A stretch of 9,874 nt of DNA from Clostridia bacterium (GCA_017409915.1 JAFQRU010000012.1:1-9874), one strand, 5' to 3'; numbered from the stretch's first letter, positions 1 through 6,384 are shown. Notes: generated by a model not told the origin, from the letters alone. Numbers and translations: made by a program.

Positions 1-1
1 A

Positions 2-883
2 GAGCTTTTAAAAGACATCCAGAAGTTTAAGACAAGTTACCCGTTTTGCGAGATTTCTTCAATAGGGGAGAGCGTTCTTAAAAGGAAGCTTTTCTGCCTT
101 AAAATAGGGGTGGGAGATAATATTGTTTTCTATAACGGGGCCCATCACGGAGCGGAGAGCATAACCTCTGCCCTCCTTATGAAATTCATTGAAGAATATG
201 CAGAAAGTTACATAAATGACGGGGAAATATTCGGGATGAGTTCCAATTTCCTTTATAAAAATGTTTCCCTTTATATTGTCCCAATGGTAAATCCAGACGG
301 GGTTGAGCTTTCCGTAAACGGAGGGCGGATGTATTCAGCGGACTTTCCAAGACTTTTCAGGGAGAATAAAGGCAGCGCCGATTTTTCTTTATGGCAGGCG
401 AACTTTAACGGAGTTGATTTAAACCATAACTATGACGCCCTTTGGGAGTTATCCCGAAAAGGAGAAATAGAGCATAATATCTTCGGTCCGGGGCCAACAA
501 GATATGCGGGAGAGACCCCTTTTTCCGAGCCTGAGACCCGTGCCGTAGCAGAGTTTACAAAAAGCAAGGAAATAAAACTCTCTATGGCTTTTCACAGTCA
601 GGGGCAGGAGATTTATTATGACTTTAATAACAAAGAGCCAATCTATTCTCTCTTTATTGCAAATGCTTTATCCTTGGGGACGGTTTACACCCCATCTGTG
701 CCAACGGGGATTGCGTCTTATGGCGGATATAAAGACTGGTTTATTGAGAATTTCGGAAGGCTTGCCTTTACCGTTGAGGTAGGGAAAGGGGAAAATCCCC
801 TGCCTCCAAGCGATTTAAATCAAATCTATAAGGAAACCCTTAAAATTTTAGTTGGCGGAATGAAAGTCGCCTGCCTAATATAA
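2..883 (+). CDS. M14-family zinc peptidase, gamma-D-glutamyl-diaminopimelate peptidase-like (5' partial)
   Basis: The reading frame is open from the left edge, so the gene starts outside the window; the GTG at 110 is internal, because the residues before it (ending SIGESVLKRKLFCLKIG) already match the start of the M14 fold. Seen in sequence: zinc motif HxxE in NGAHHGAES (His codon 146-148, Glu codon 155-157), MVNPDGVEL, GVDLNHNYD, PFSEPETRA, third zinc ligand His in AFHSQG (593-595) and the catalytic-type Glu in FTVEVG (776-778). All key M14 residues are therefore present. Family knowledge: members of this branch cleave the gamma-D-Glu-diamino-acid bond of peptidoglycan peptides, and many carry N-terminal LysM domains that would lie upstream here. 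The His in LNHN stands where classical carboxypeptidases have the substrate-binding Arg, which fits a peptidoglycan or endopeptidase branch. It converges with a D-Ala-D-Ala carboxypeptidase gene. Exact substrate is inferred. Confidence 0.88.
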   Translation, partial: ELLKDIQKFKTSYPFCEISSIGESVLKRKLFCLKIGVGDNIVFYNGAHHGAESITSALLMKFIEEYAESYINDGEIFGMSSNFLYKNVSLYIVPMVNPDGVELSVNGGRMYSADFPRLFRENKGSADFSLWQANFNGVDLNHNYDALWELSRKGEIEHNIFGPGPTRYAGETPFSEPETRAVAEFTKSKEIKLSMAFHSQGQEIYYDFNNKEPIYSLFIANALSLGTVYTPSVPTGIASYGGYKDWFIENFGRLAFTVEVGKGENPLPPSDLNQIYKETLKILVGGMKVACLI

Positions 884-885
884 AA

Positions 886-922
886 ATAAGGCAAGAAACG
901 AAATGTTTCTTGCCTTTTGTTT
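886..922. terminator. Bidirectional intrinsic terminator between M14 peptidase and carboxypeptidase genes
   Basis: A perfect 10-bp stem (890-899 with 905-914, GGCAAGAAAC / GTTTCTTGCC, loop of 5) is followed by TTTTGTTTTT on the plus strand and by a run of A's on the left that reads as T's on the minus strand. It can end both convergent transcripts, three bases or fewer from each stop codon. Confidence 0.92.
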
Positions 923-2248
923 TTAATAAAGTGGTGGATGATATTTCTTGCGTCTGCGTTTTCTTGCTTTGCTTCTCTTTATGGAAAGATAGAAACCATA
1001 AACCACAAGAAGAATAAAGAGAATAACGAGAGTTAAAAGGAGATAAACAATAACTTTAACAATAGTTAGGCCCCAAATTTTTTCTCCAAGAGTCATAAGG
1101 AACCCGAAAATATGTCTCTTGACTTCCTTTTCCGCAACGATTTTGGATGTTCCAACGACTTTCTTGCCGTAGGTATAAGTTATTGTTCCAAGAGTATCGC
1201 CCTTTTTAACAGGGGCATAGACCTCGTCGCTTGAATATTTTATGGTTGATTTAATATCGTCAACATTTGCGTCAAGAGGAAGAGTAATAACAATATTCTC
1301 TTTTGCAACAGCACGGACATGGTCAACTCCTGCCCCCTGCTTAACCTTTGTTTCGCCTAAAATATCGCCCTTTTTCGCAATCTCGACTTGCTTGAAGTTG
1401 TTAAAGCCGTATTCCAAAAGCGCTTTCGCTTCCTCGTGGGAATGTTCACTCTTTAAAACAACACAGATAAGGTCGCGGTCTTTCTGAGTCGCAGAAGCCA
1501 CAAGACAAGAGCCTGCTGCATCTGTATAGCCTGTTTTGATTCCTGTCGCCTTGCTGTAATAATAATTTGAGTAGCGGAGGTAGGAAACAAGGTTGTTTGT
1601 ATTTATAAAATATCTTTCGTTTTCGGTTTTGTTGGTTGGGGCAATGTTAAGAGTCTTGCTCCCAACGATTTGACGGAAGAAATCGTCTTCCATAGCAACC
1701 TTTGCGGCGGTTGCAAGGTCCTTTGCCGTTGTGAAATGGTCTGGGTCTGTAAGACCGTGTGCATTTGTGAAATGAGAATGGATAAGACCAAGCTCATCAG
1801 CTTTCTGATTCATTCTCTTGACAAAGTTTTCTTCGTTTCCTCCAACAGTTGTTGCAAGAAGAGTTGCCGCGTCATTTCCCGATGCAATAAGCATTGCACG
1901 AATTAAGTTTTCGACGGACATTTTCTCCCCTGCTTTAAGCTCAATATGGCTTCCGTCGGAGTCCATTTTGTCCTGCATCTCTCTTGTAAATGTAAGCATA
2001 TCGTCAAGAGAGATTTCGCCCTCTTCAATAGCGTCGGAAATAACAAGATATGTAATAATCTTGGTGGTTGAAGCGGGATACATTTCTCTCTCTGAATCCT
2101 TTTCATAAAGGATGTTTCCCGTTTTCCCGTCAATTAAGATTGCGGAAACGGCGGAAAGAATAGGTGGGTTTTCCGCAAAAACAACCCCGAAAGGCAAAAT
2201 TATACAGAAAATAAGAAGCGTTGCAATAAGAGTTTTTAAAATCTTCAT
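923..2248 (-). CDS. D-alanyl-D-alanine carboxypeptidase (peptidase S11, DacF/PBP5-like), membrane anchored
   Basis: This 441-residue protein removes the terminal D-Ala from peptidoglycan pentapeptides outside the membrane. Residues 1-25 form a signal peptide (basic start, hydrophobic core, VVFA before the cut). The S11 penicillin-binding motifs are complete and in order: SxxK as STTK at 60-63 (nucleophile Ser60), SGN at 123-125 and KTG at 238-240. A beta-rich domain follows at about 285-370, as in PBP5-type enzymes. The C-terminus differs from the amphipathic helix of E. coli PBP5: it has a true hydrophobic segment (about 399-421) followed by a very basic tail (RSKARKRRRKK), predicted to hold the protein in the membrane with the tail in the cytoplasm. 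The start codon overlaps the tsaB stop by 4 nt (ATGA), with AAGGA upstream, so the two are probably translationally coupled. It is the last gene of the tsaE-tsaB operon. Confidence 0.95.
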   Translation of the reverse strand: MKILKTLIATLLIFCIILPFGVVFAENPPILSAVSAILIDGKTGNILYEKDSEREMYPASTTKIITYLVISDAIEEGEISLDDMLTFTREMQDKMDSDGSHIELKAGEKMSVENLIRAMLIASGNDAATLLATTVGGNEENFVKRMNQKADELGLIHSHFTNAHGLTDPDHFTTAKDLATAAKVAMEDDFFRQIVGSKTLNIAPTNKTENERYFINTNNLVSYLRYSNYYYSKATGIKTGYTDAAGSCLVASATQKDRDLICVVLKSEHSHEEAKALLEYGFNNFKQVEIAKKGDILGETKVKQGAGVDHVRAVAKENIVITLPLDANVDDIKSTIKYSSDEVYAPVKKGDTLGTITYTYGKKVVGTSKIVAEKEVKRHIFGFLMTLGEKIWGLTIVKVIVYLLLTLVILFILLVVYGFYLSIKRSKARKRRRKKYHPPLY

Positions 2249-2925
2249 ATTTCACCGTCCTTCGCAGATTGTTCAGCCTGAGACAGCCTGATGTAGCTTG
2301 GGGTAAGCTCCTTAGCCGAAAGGATTTCCCCTTTCATGATTTTTTCGTATGCCACTTCGCAAACCGAGCCTGCAATGTTCATCTTTAATGTTGCAGGGGC
2401 GAAAACTGCGTCTGGCATAGCCTTTAAAATTTCATCTTTGTATGGAAAAACTCCGTCCCCTAAGAAAATAACCTTTTCTCCTTTAAGCTCATCTAAAAGT
2501 TCTGATAAAGCGAGAGCTCTGTCAGGACAAAGTCTTTCGCCACTTTTAAATTTAGCGTTATAAACCTGCTCCCGTCTTGCATCTAAGATAGGACAAACAA
2601 TCCCCGAAAAAGAAGAGAGGGGATAGGCCAGAGCTTCAAGAGTTGAAACACTGACGCATGGCTTATTAAGTGCCTGAGCCATCCCTTTAACGGTTGCAAC
2701 GCCGATTCTTACCCCCGTAAATGAGCCAGGACCAACGGCAGCTGCGAAATAGTCAATATCCGAAACATTAAGCTCGGATAAAGAGAAAAGACTCTCAATC
2801 TGAGGCATAATCTTCTGGGAATGGGTCTTTTTATGATTTATAACTGTCTGGGCAAGAAGCTTCTCTCCGTCAAAGATGGCAGAGGTTGCCGCACTGCAGC
2901 AGGTATCAATTCCGAAAATAAGCAT
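2245..2925 (-). CDS. tsaB: tRNA threonylcarbamoyladenosine biosynthesis protein TsaB
   Basis: TsaB (YeaZ) is the non-catalytic partner of TsaD in making N6-threonylcarbamoyladenosine at position 37 of ANN-decoding tRNAs in the cytoplasm. The 226-residue length is normal for the family. Seen: the ASKHA-type start MLIFGIDTCCSAATSAI, the family signature VGPGSFTGVRIGVATVKG (about 64-81), a central DARREQVYNA segment and the usual ending TPSYIRLSQAEQ. The ribosome binding site AAAAGGAG (2939-2932, minus strand) overlaps the tsaE stop codon, and the 3' end overlaps the carboxypeptidase start by 4 nt, so the three genes are tightly coupled. In many Firmicutes rimI and tsaD follow tsaB; here a cell-wall gene takes that place and tsaD must be elsewhere. 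Confidence 0.96.
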   Translation of the reverse strand: MLIFGIDTCCSAATSAIFDGEKLLAQTVINHKKTHSQKIMPQIESLFSLSELNVSDIDYFAAAVGPGSFTGVRIGVATVKGMAQALNKPCVSVSTLEALAYPLSSFSGIVCPILDARREQVYNAKFKSGERLCPDRALALSELLDELKGEKVIFLGDGVFPYKDEILKAMPDAVFAPATLKMNIAGSVCEVAYEKIMKGEILSAKELTPSYIRLSQAEQSAKDGEI

Positions 2926-2937
2926 AATTTTCTCCTT

Positions 2938-3357
2938 TTATTTAACCAGGATTTCCCGATAGTCGTCTCCCTTTGTTGCGTCTTTGGAAATCTCGATATA
3001 TAAAGTGTCTTTGGGGAGAATCGGGTTTATAAATTCTGCCCATTCAATAAGGCAAACCCCTTCTCCGAAAAGATAATCGTCAATCCAGTCAAGCTCGTCT
3101 GTGTTGGCGTTTTCAAGTCTGTATGCGTCAAAATGATAAAGAGGAAGTTTTGCCCCGTCATATTCGTTAACCAGAGTAAAGGTCGGGCTTGTAACATCCC
3201 CTGAAAACTCAAAATAATCCGCAACCCCGCGGACAAAAGCGGTCTTGCCTGCCCCAAGCTCTCCCGAAAGGGCAACAACAGAGCCTTCCTTTAAGGAAGA
3301 GGCGATTTCTTTTGCGATATTTTTAGTGTCATTTGGACCAAAACTAATGTATTTCAT
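2938..3357 (-). CDS. tsaE: tRNA threonylcarbamoyladenosine biosynthesis ATPase TsaE
   Basis: TsaE (YjeE) is the P-loop ATPase that works with TsaB and TsaD in t6A tRNA modification. The 139 residues hold the full family pattern: Walker A GELGAGKT (32-39, Lys38), VTSPTFTLVNEY (about 55-66), LYHFDAYRL (about 73-81) and the conserved CLIEWAE (about 103-109). It is the first gene of a leftward operon with tsaB (12-nt gap) and a D-Ala-D-Ala carboxypeptidase. The start is supported by an AGGAGGA ribosome binding site at 3374-3368 (minus strand), 10 nt before the ATG, and by a promoter at 3381-3409. The predicted transcription start (about 3374) falls almost at the ribosome binding site, so the leader is very short. 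Confidence 0.96.
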   Translation of the reverse strand: MKYISFGPNDTKNIAKEIASSLKEGSVVALSGELGAGKTAFVRGVADYFEFSGDVTSPTFTLVNEYDGAKLPLYHFDAYRLENANTDELDWIDDYLFGEGVCLIEWAEFINPILPKDTLYIEISKDATKGDDYREILVK

Positions 3358-3380
3358 AGGGATTAAATCCTCCTATAAAT

Positions 3381-3409
3381 ATTCTACATTTAATTTAAGT
3401 TAAAGTCAA
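3381..3409 (-). promoter_or_regulatory. SigmaA-type promoter for the tsaE-tsaB-carboxypeptidase operon
   Basis: Read on the minus strand: -35 TTGACT (3409-3404), 17-bp spacer, -10 TAGAAT (3386-3381). Predicted start near 3374. Its -35 box lies 11 bp from the -35 box of the rightward dCMP deaminase promoter, so this is a back-to-back divergent pair. Confidence 0.78.
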
Positions 3410-3420
3410 TACAAAAACTA

Positions 3421-3449
3421 TTGAAAAAAGATTTTTTTTGTTGTATAAT
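3421..3449 (+). promoter_or_regulatory. SigmaA-type promoter for the dCMP deaminase gene
   Basis: -35 TTGAAA (3421-3426), 17-bp spacer, perfect -10 TATAAT (3444-3449). Predicted start near 3456, giving a leader of about 24 nt that just contains the ribosome binding site. This excludes any start codon inside the promoter, such as the TTG at 3438. Confidence 0.85.
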
Positions 3450-3467
3450 GTAGATAAATGTTTTTAT

Positions 3468-3473
3468 GAGGTG
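3468..3473 (+). promoter_or_regulatory. Ribosome binding site fixing the dCMP deaminase start
   Basis: GAGGTG lies 6 nt before the ATG at 3480. The in-frame TTG at 3438 has no such site and overlaps the promoter -10 region. Confidence 0.8.
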
Positions 3474-3479
3474 ATTATT

Positions 3480-3971
3480 ATGGGAAATCGTGTTGATAAG
3501 CATAATTACTATCTTGATATTGCGGAAACCGTTATTGAAAGAGGAACCTGCCTTAGAAGAAACTTCGGGGCAATCATTGTTAAGAACGACGAAATTGTTT
3601 CAACAGGTTATACAGGCGCACCAAGAGGCAGAGCAAATTGCAGTAGCATTGGTGTTTGCATAAGAAGTAAGCTTAATGTTCCGAGAGGGGAAAGATATGA
3701 GCTTTGCAGAAGCGTTCACGCAGAAGCAAACTGTATCATAAGCGCCTCCCGTCAGGAAATGATTGATGCAACTCTTTACCTTGTGGGAAAAGAACAGGAA
3801 ACAGGAGAGCTTGTTGCCAACGCATCAAGTTGTAGTATGTGTAAGAGAATGATAATCAATGCAGGAATCAAAGAGGTTATCATCCGTAACACTCCAACAG
3901 ATTATACTGTTGTTCCTGTTCGTGATTGGGTTGAAAATGATGAATCCTTAGACGGAGTTCGCGGTTACTAG
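3480..3971 (+). CDS. dCMP deaminase family protein (cytidine/deoxycytidylate deaminase fold, ComEB-like)
   Basis: A 163-residue zinc deaminase, predicted to turn dCMP into dUMP in the cytoplasm and so feed thymidylate synthesis. Seen: zinc ligand and proton-shuttle motif HAE (His80, Glu82) in CRSVHAEANCI, and the second zinc motif CSMC (Cys118, Cys121) in SSCSMCKRMIINAG. RRNFGAIIVK and GYTGAPRG near the N-terminus are typical of the dCMP deaminase branch, as is the long insert with NCSSIGVCIR before HAE. Most family members have Pro directly before the first zinc Cys; here it is Ser117. The protein is rich in cysteines (24, 54, 60, 76, 85 besides the two ligands), so a second structural metal site is possible. 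It has its own promoter and terminator. The general deaminase call is firm; dCMP as substrate rests on family membership. Confidence 0.92.
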   Translation: MGNRVDKHNYYLDIAETVIERGTCLRRNFGAIIVKNDEIVSTGYTGAPRGRANCSSIGVCIRSKLNVPRGERYELCRSVHAEANCIISASRQEMIDATLYLVGKEQETGELVANASSCSMCKRMIINAGIKEVIIRNTPTDYTVVPVRDWVENDESLDGVRGY

Positions 3972-3979
3972 GTCATAAC

Positions 3980-4021
3980 AAATGCCTGTGCTTCATATAT
4001 TTGAAGTACAGGCATTTTTTT
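3980..4021 (+). terminator. Intrinsic terminator after dCMP deaminase
   Basis: A 16-bp stem with one G-T wobble (3980-3995 with 4002-4017, core ATGCCTGTGCTTCA / TGAAGTACAGGCAT), a 6-nt loop and a T run to 4021. It lies between the deaminase stop and the next start, only about 20 nt before the lipoprotein TTG codon. Confidence 0.9.
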
Positions 4022-4026
4022 GTTTT

Positions 4027-4033
4027 AGGGGGA
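4027..4033 (+). promoter_or_regulatory. Ribosome binding site fixing a TTG start for the lipoprotein gene
   Basis: AGGGGGA sits 6 nt before TTG at 4040. The upstream in-frame TTG at 4001 is inside the terminator hairpin and would give an unlikely N-terminus ahead of the signal peptide. Confidence 0.7.
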
Positions 4034-4039
4034 ATTATT

Positions 4040-4465
4040 TTGAAGAAAACCGCGTTAGTGCTTTTAATCTGCCTTTTATTTTCTGCTCTGTTTTGCGGTT
4101 GCGGGAAGAAAGGAAACACGGGAGAGGAAAACTATGAAATAGGCCCTGATGTTTATCCGTCTGTCAATTTTGTTTTAGGGGACAGAGAGATAGTCAGCAA
4201 AGAGGAGAAGGACGGAATTTTCAAATACACCTATAAGACCGAGGAAGAAGGATATATGGATGTTTATGAATATATGTCCTACTTAATCGATAACTGCGGT
4301 GGGGTCGTGACCGTTGCTTTAAACGAGGGAGAAAGAGGCCAGTGTGAAATCGCTATGGAGTCAGACGAAAGCGGATATGTTGTTACAATGGGTTTTGATT
4401 ACGAAGAGGATGAATATACCGTTACCATAAAAAGAGTAGCAGGAAAAATTAAAAAGACCGACTGA
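4040..4465 (+). CDS. Small acidic lipoprotein of unknown function
   Basis: I do not recognise a named family. With the TTG start the product has 141 residues and begins with a classic lipoprotein signal: KK, hydrophobic core ALVLLICLLFSALF, then CGCGKK. The likely lipidated residue is Cys21, preceded by Gly20; the residue at -3 is Phe, so the lipobox is imperfect, and Cys19 is an alternative with a worse fit. The mature part opens with a flexible Gly/Glu/Asn stretch, then a compact acidic domain (about 35-135) with alternating polar and hydrophobic residues that suggests beta strands, ending in a basic KIKKTD tail. It should sit on the outer face of the membrane. No promoter of its own is evident; the only upstream sequence is the deaminase terminator, so read-through is one possible route. 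A terminator follows. The gene call is good, the function unknown. Confidence 0.8.
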   Translation: MKKTALVLLICLLFSALFCGCGKKGNTGEENYEIGPDVYPSVNFVLGDREIVSKEEKDGIFKYTYKTEEEGYMDVYEYMSYLIDNCGGVVTVALNEGERGQCEIAMESDESGYVVTMGFDYEEDEYTVTIKRVAGKIKKTD

Positions 4466-4471
4466 ATATAA

Positions 4472-4532
4472 TAAAGCTTGAAATTGGGAATACCTTTTAT
4501 AAGGATTTTTCCCTTTCAGGCTTTTTATTTTT
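4472..4532 (+). terminator. Intrinsic terminator after the lipoprotein gene
   Basis: A long stem pairs 4473-4490 with 4509-4524 (one U-G pair and a two-base bulge at 4484-4485), topped by a small CCTT/AAGG hairpin, and is followed by TTTTTATTTTT (4522-4532). It lies just upstream of the next promoter. Confidence 0.82.
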
Positions 4533-4541
4533 AAAAAAGTC

Positions 4542-4570
4542 TTGAACAAAATAAAAAAGTATGTTATAAT
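4542..4570 (+). promoter_or_regulatory. Strong sigmaA-type promoter for fucO
   Basis: -35 TTGAAC (4542-4547), 17-bp spacer, perfect -10 TATAAT (4565-4570) with an extended -10 TG at 4562-4563. Predicted start near 4577, leader about 40 nt. No operator or catabolite-control site was recognised. Confidence 0.85.
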
Positions 4571-4600
4571 ATTAACAATCTTTAAAAAAGATAAAAAATA

Positions 4601-4607
4601 AAAGGAG
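4601..4607 (+). promoter_or_regulatory. Ribosome binding site fixing the fucO start
   Basis: AAAGGAG is 9 nt before ATG at 4617, which gives the family-typical N-terminus MANRFVLNET. The in-frame TTG at 4608 directly abuts the site and is too close to be used. Confidence 0.85.
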
Positions 4608-4616
4608 TTGAAAATT

Positions 4617-5765
4617 ATGGCTAACAGATTTGTACTCAATGAAACAAGTTATCACGGAAAAGGTGCAATAGCAGAAATTACAACCGAAATTAAGGCAAGA
4701 GGCTTTAAGAAAGCTTTTGTATGTTCTGATCCTGATTTAATTAAGTTTGGCTTAACAAAGAAGGTTACAGATATTCTTGATAAAGCTGGCATCCCTTATG
4801 AAATTTTCAGCGACATCAAGGCTAACCCGACAATTGAGAATGTTAAGGCAGGGGTTGAGGCCTTCAAGACAAGCGGAGCGGATTGCATAGTTGCAATCGG
4901 CGGCGGTTCTTCAATGGATACAGCTAAAGCAATCGGTATCATTATCGAAAACCCTGAATTTTCGGATGTTCGTTCATTAGAGGGCGTTGCTCCGACAAAA
5001 AATAAATGTACACCAATTATTGCAGTTCCTACAACAGCAGGAACAGCAGCAGAAGTAACAATCAACTATGTTATAACAGACGCTGAAAAAAATCGTAAAA
5101 TGGTTTGCGTTGATGTTCATGACATTCCAGTTGTTGCAGTTGTTGACCCTGATATGATGGCAACAATGCCAAAAGGCTTAACCGCCGCAACAGGTATGGA
5201 TGCTCTCACTCATGCAATTGAAGGTTATATAACTGCGGGCGCTTGGGAAATGAGCGATATGTTCCATATCAAAGCTATTGAAATTATCGCAAAGAGCCTC
5301 CGTGGTGCAGTTGATAACACAGAGGAAGGCAGAGAGGGAATGGCTCTTGGCCAGTATATTGCCGGAATGGGCTTTTCAAATGTAGGCCTTGGTATTGTTC
5401 ACTCAATGGCTCATCCTTTGGGAGCGCTTTATGACACACCTCACGGCGTTGCAAATGCAATTATTCTTCCGACAGTTATGGAATATAACGCTCCTGAAAC
5501 TGGAGAAAAATACAGAGACATTGCAAAGGCTATGGGCGTTAGCGGAGTTGATGCAATGACTTTGGAAGATGCGAGAAAAGCTGCAATCGACGCAGTTAAG
5601 AAATTATCAGCAGATGTTGGCATCCCAGCAGACCTTAAAGAAATCGTGAAGAAAGAAGATATAGACTTCCTTGCTCAGTCAGCATTTGACGATGCTTGCC
5701 GTCCCGGTAACCCAAGAGCAACAAGCGTTGAAGAAATCAAAGAGCTTTATCTTAAACTTATGTAA
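4617..5765 (+). CDS. fucO: Lactaldehyde reductase / 1,2-propanediol oxidoreductase (iron-containing alcohol dehydrogenase)
   Basis: A 382-residue group III alcohol dehydrogenase that interconverts lactaldehyde and 1,2-propanediol with NAD(H) in the cytoplasm. From memory it resembles E. coli FucO along its whole length, including the start MANR-LNET, TTAGTAAEVTINYVITD, HAIEGYIT-GAW and HPLGA-Y-TPHGVANAI; no alignment was run. Seen: N-terminal Rossmann-like domain with GGGSSMD (95-101), Asp38 at the position linked to NAD preference in FucO, and all four iron ligands, Asp195, His199, His262 and His276. It stands alone, with its own promoter and terminator and without fucose or rhamnose catabolic genes beside it. 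Because this family is broad in substrate, a role as a general fermentative alcohol dehydrogenase is the main alternative. Confidence 0.93.
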   Translation: MANRFVLNETSYHGKGAIAEITTEIKARGFKKAFVCSDPDLIKFGLTKKVTDILDKAGIPYEIFSDIKANPTIENVKAGVEAFKTSGADCIVAIGGGSSMDTAKAIGIIIENPEFSDVRSLEGVAPTKNKCTPIIAVPTTAGTAAEVTINYVITDAEKNRKMVCVDVHDIPVVAVVDPDMMATMPKGLTAATGMDALTHAIEGYITAGAWEMSDMFHIKAIEIIAKSLRGAVDNTEEGREGMALGQYIAGMGFSNVGLGIVHSMAHPLGALYDTPHGVANAIILPTVMEYNAPETGEKYRDIAKAMGVSGVDAMTLEDARKAAIDAVKKLSADVGIPADLKEIVKKEDIDFLAQSAFDDACRPGNPRATSVEEIKELYLKLM

Positions 5766-5766
5766 A

Positions 5767-5807
5767 AATAAAAGCGTAAATCCCGAAAGGATTTACGCTT
5801 TTTTTAT
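5767..5807. terminator. Bidirectional intrinsic terminator between fucO and ruvC
   Basis: A perfect 13-bp stem (5771-5783 with 5789-5801, AAAGCGTAAATCC / GGATTTACGCTTT), loop CGAAA, followed by T's on the plus strand and by A-rich sequence on the left that gives T's on the minus strand. The ruvC stop codon (5804-5806) lies inside the T tract. Confidence 0.92.
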
Positions 5808-6295
5808 TTGAGTAAATTCATAAGTCCGCCTGAGGAATGAGCGTGGCAGATTGCGATTGCCAAGGCGTCGGCGGTATCGTCAGGCTTTGGAACTTTTTCT
5901 AAATTAAGGAGAGATTTAACCATTTGCTGAACCTGTCCTTTATCTGCCCTGCCGTAGCCAACTACCGCTTGTTTAACTTGCAGAGGGGTGTATTCAAAAA
6001 CGGGAACATTTAAGTTCATTGCTGCAAGGACGATGATTCCCCTCGCCTGAGCAACATTTATGGCAGTCTTTTGGTTACTGTTAAAGAACAGCTCCTCAAT
6101 CGCCATAGCGTCAGGCTTTTCTCTTTCAATTATCTCAGAGACGCCGTCATAAATTTTCTTAAAACGAACAAACATATCTTCTTTTGCCTCGGTTGTAACT
6201 GCGCCATAATCTGCTACCTTGAATTTGTTGCCGATATAGTCAACAACGCCGTAGCCGACAATTGCAAAACCGGGGTCAATACCAAGTATTCTCAT
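5804..6295 (-). CDS. ruvC: Crossover junction endodeoxyribonuclease RuvC
   Basis: RuvC resolves Holliday junctions by paired nicks during recombinational repair, normally guided by RuvAB. The 163-residue length is standard. Seen: RNase H-like start MRILGIDPGFAIVGYG with catalytic Asp7, IEELFF with Glu67, QARGIIVLAA, the DNA-binding segment YTPLQVKQAVVGYGRADK (about 102-119), and KPDDTADALAIAICH with Asp140 and Asp143. All four metal-binding acidic residues are therefore present. ruvA and ruvB are often next to ruvC but are not in this window: the neighbours are fucO (convergent) and argG (divergent). The ribosome binding site upstream (AAGGG on the minus strand) is weaker than at other genes here, which suits low expression of a repair enzyme. 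Confidence 0.96.
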   Translation of the reverse strand: MRILGIDPGFAIVGYGVVDYIGNKFKVADYGAVTTEAKEDMFVRFKKIYDGVSEIIEREKPDAMAIEELFFNSNQKTAINVAQARGIIVLAAMNLNVPVFEYTPLQVKQAVVGYGRADKGQVQQMVKSLLNLEKVPKPDDTADALAIAICHAHSSGGLMNLLK

Positions 6296-6355
6296 AACAA
6301 AACCGCCCTTATTTTTCCTTGCATAATAAAATTTACTAAAAAATCAAATTTAATA

Positions 6356-6384
6356 TTGAAAATCGCCGAAAGATGTAGTATAAT
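6356..6384 (+). promoter_or_regulatory. SigmaA-type promoter for argG(H)
   Basis: -35 TTGAAA (6356-6361), 17-bp spacer, perfect -10 TATAAT (6379-6384). Predicted start near 6391, leader about 54 nt, containing a 17-bp palindrome and the ribosome binding site. Confidence 0.83.

Noticed and set aside
110..118. GTG at 110 as the start of the M14 peptidase
   Set aside because: The frame is open to the left edge and the preceding residues match the family's N-terminal strand, so this codon is an internal Val. There is also no convincing ribosome binding site before it.
1242..2133. Several open frames of 60-96 codons on both strands within the carboxypeptidase gene
   Set aside because: They are shadows of a well-supported coding frame, lack ribosome binding sites and have no recognisable protein features.
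3438..3479. TTG start at 3438 extending dCMP deaminase by 14 residues
   Set aside because: It overlaps the promoter and lies upstream of the predicted transcription start; the ATG at 3480 has a good ribosome binding site.
4001..4039. TTG start at 4001 extending the lipoprotein
   Set aside because: The codon is in the terminator hairpin and the extra residues would spoil the signal peptide.
4361..4639. 92-codon hydrophobic frame on the minus strand across the lipoprotein 3' end and the fucO promoter
   Set aside because: It crosses a terminator and a promoter in reverse, has no ribosome binding site, and its Phe/Ile-rich product is what AT-rich antisense DNA gives.
6307..6350. TTGATT and TATTAT boxes on the minus strand as the ruvC promoter
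   Set aside because: The two boxes are only 13 bp apart, too close for a sigmaA promoter; the TTGAAA-17-TACAAT pair at 6391-6419 fits much better.
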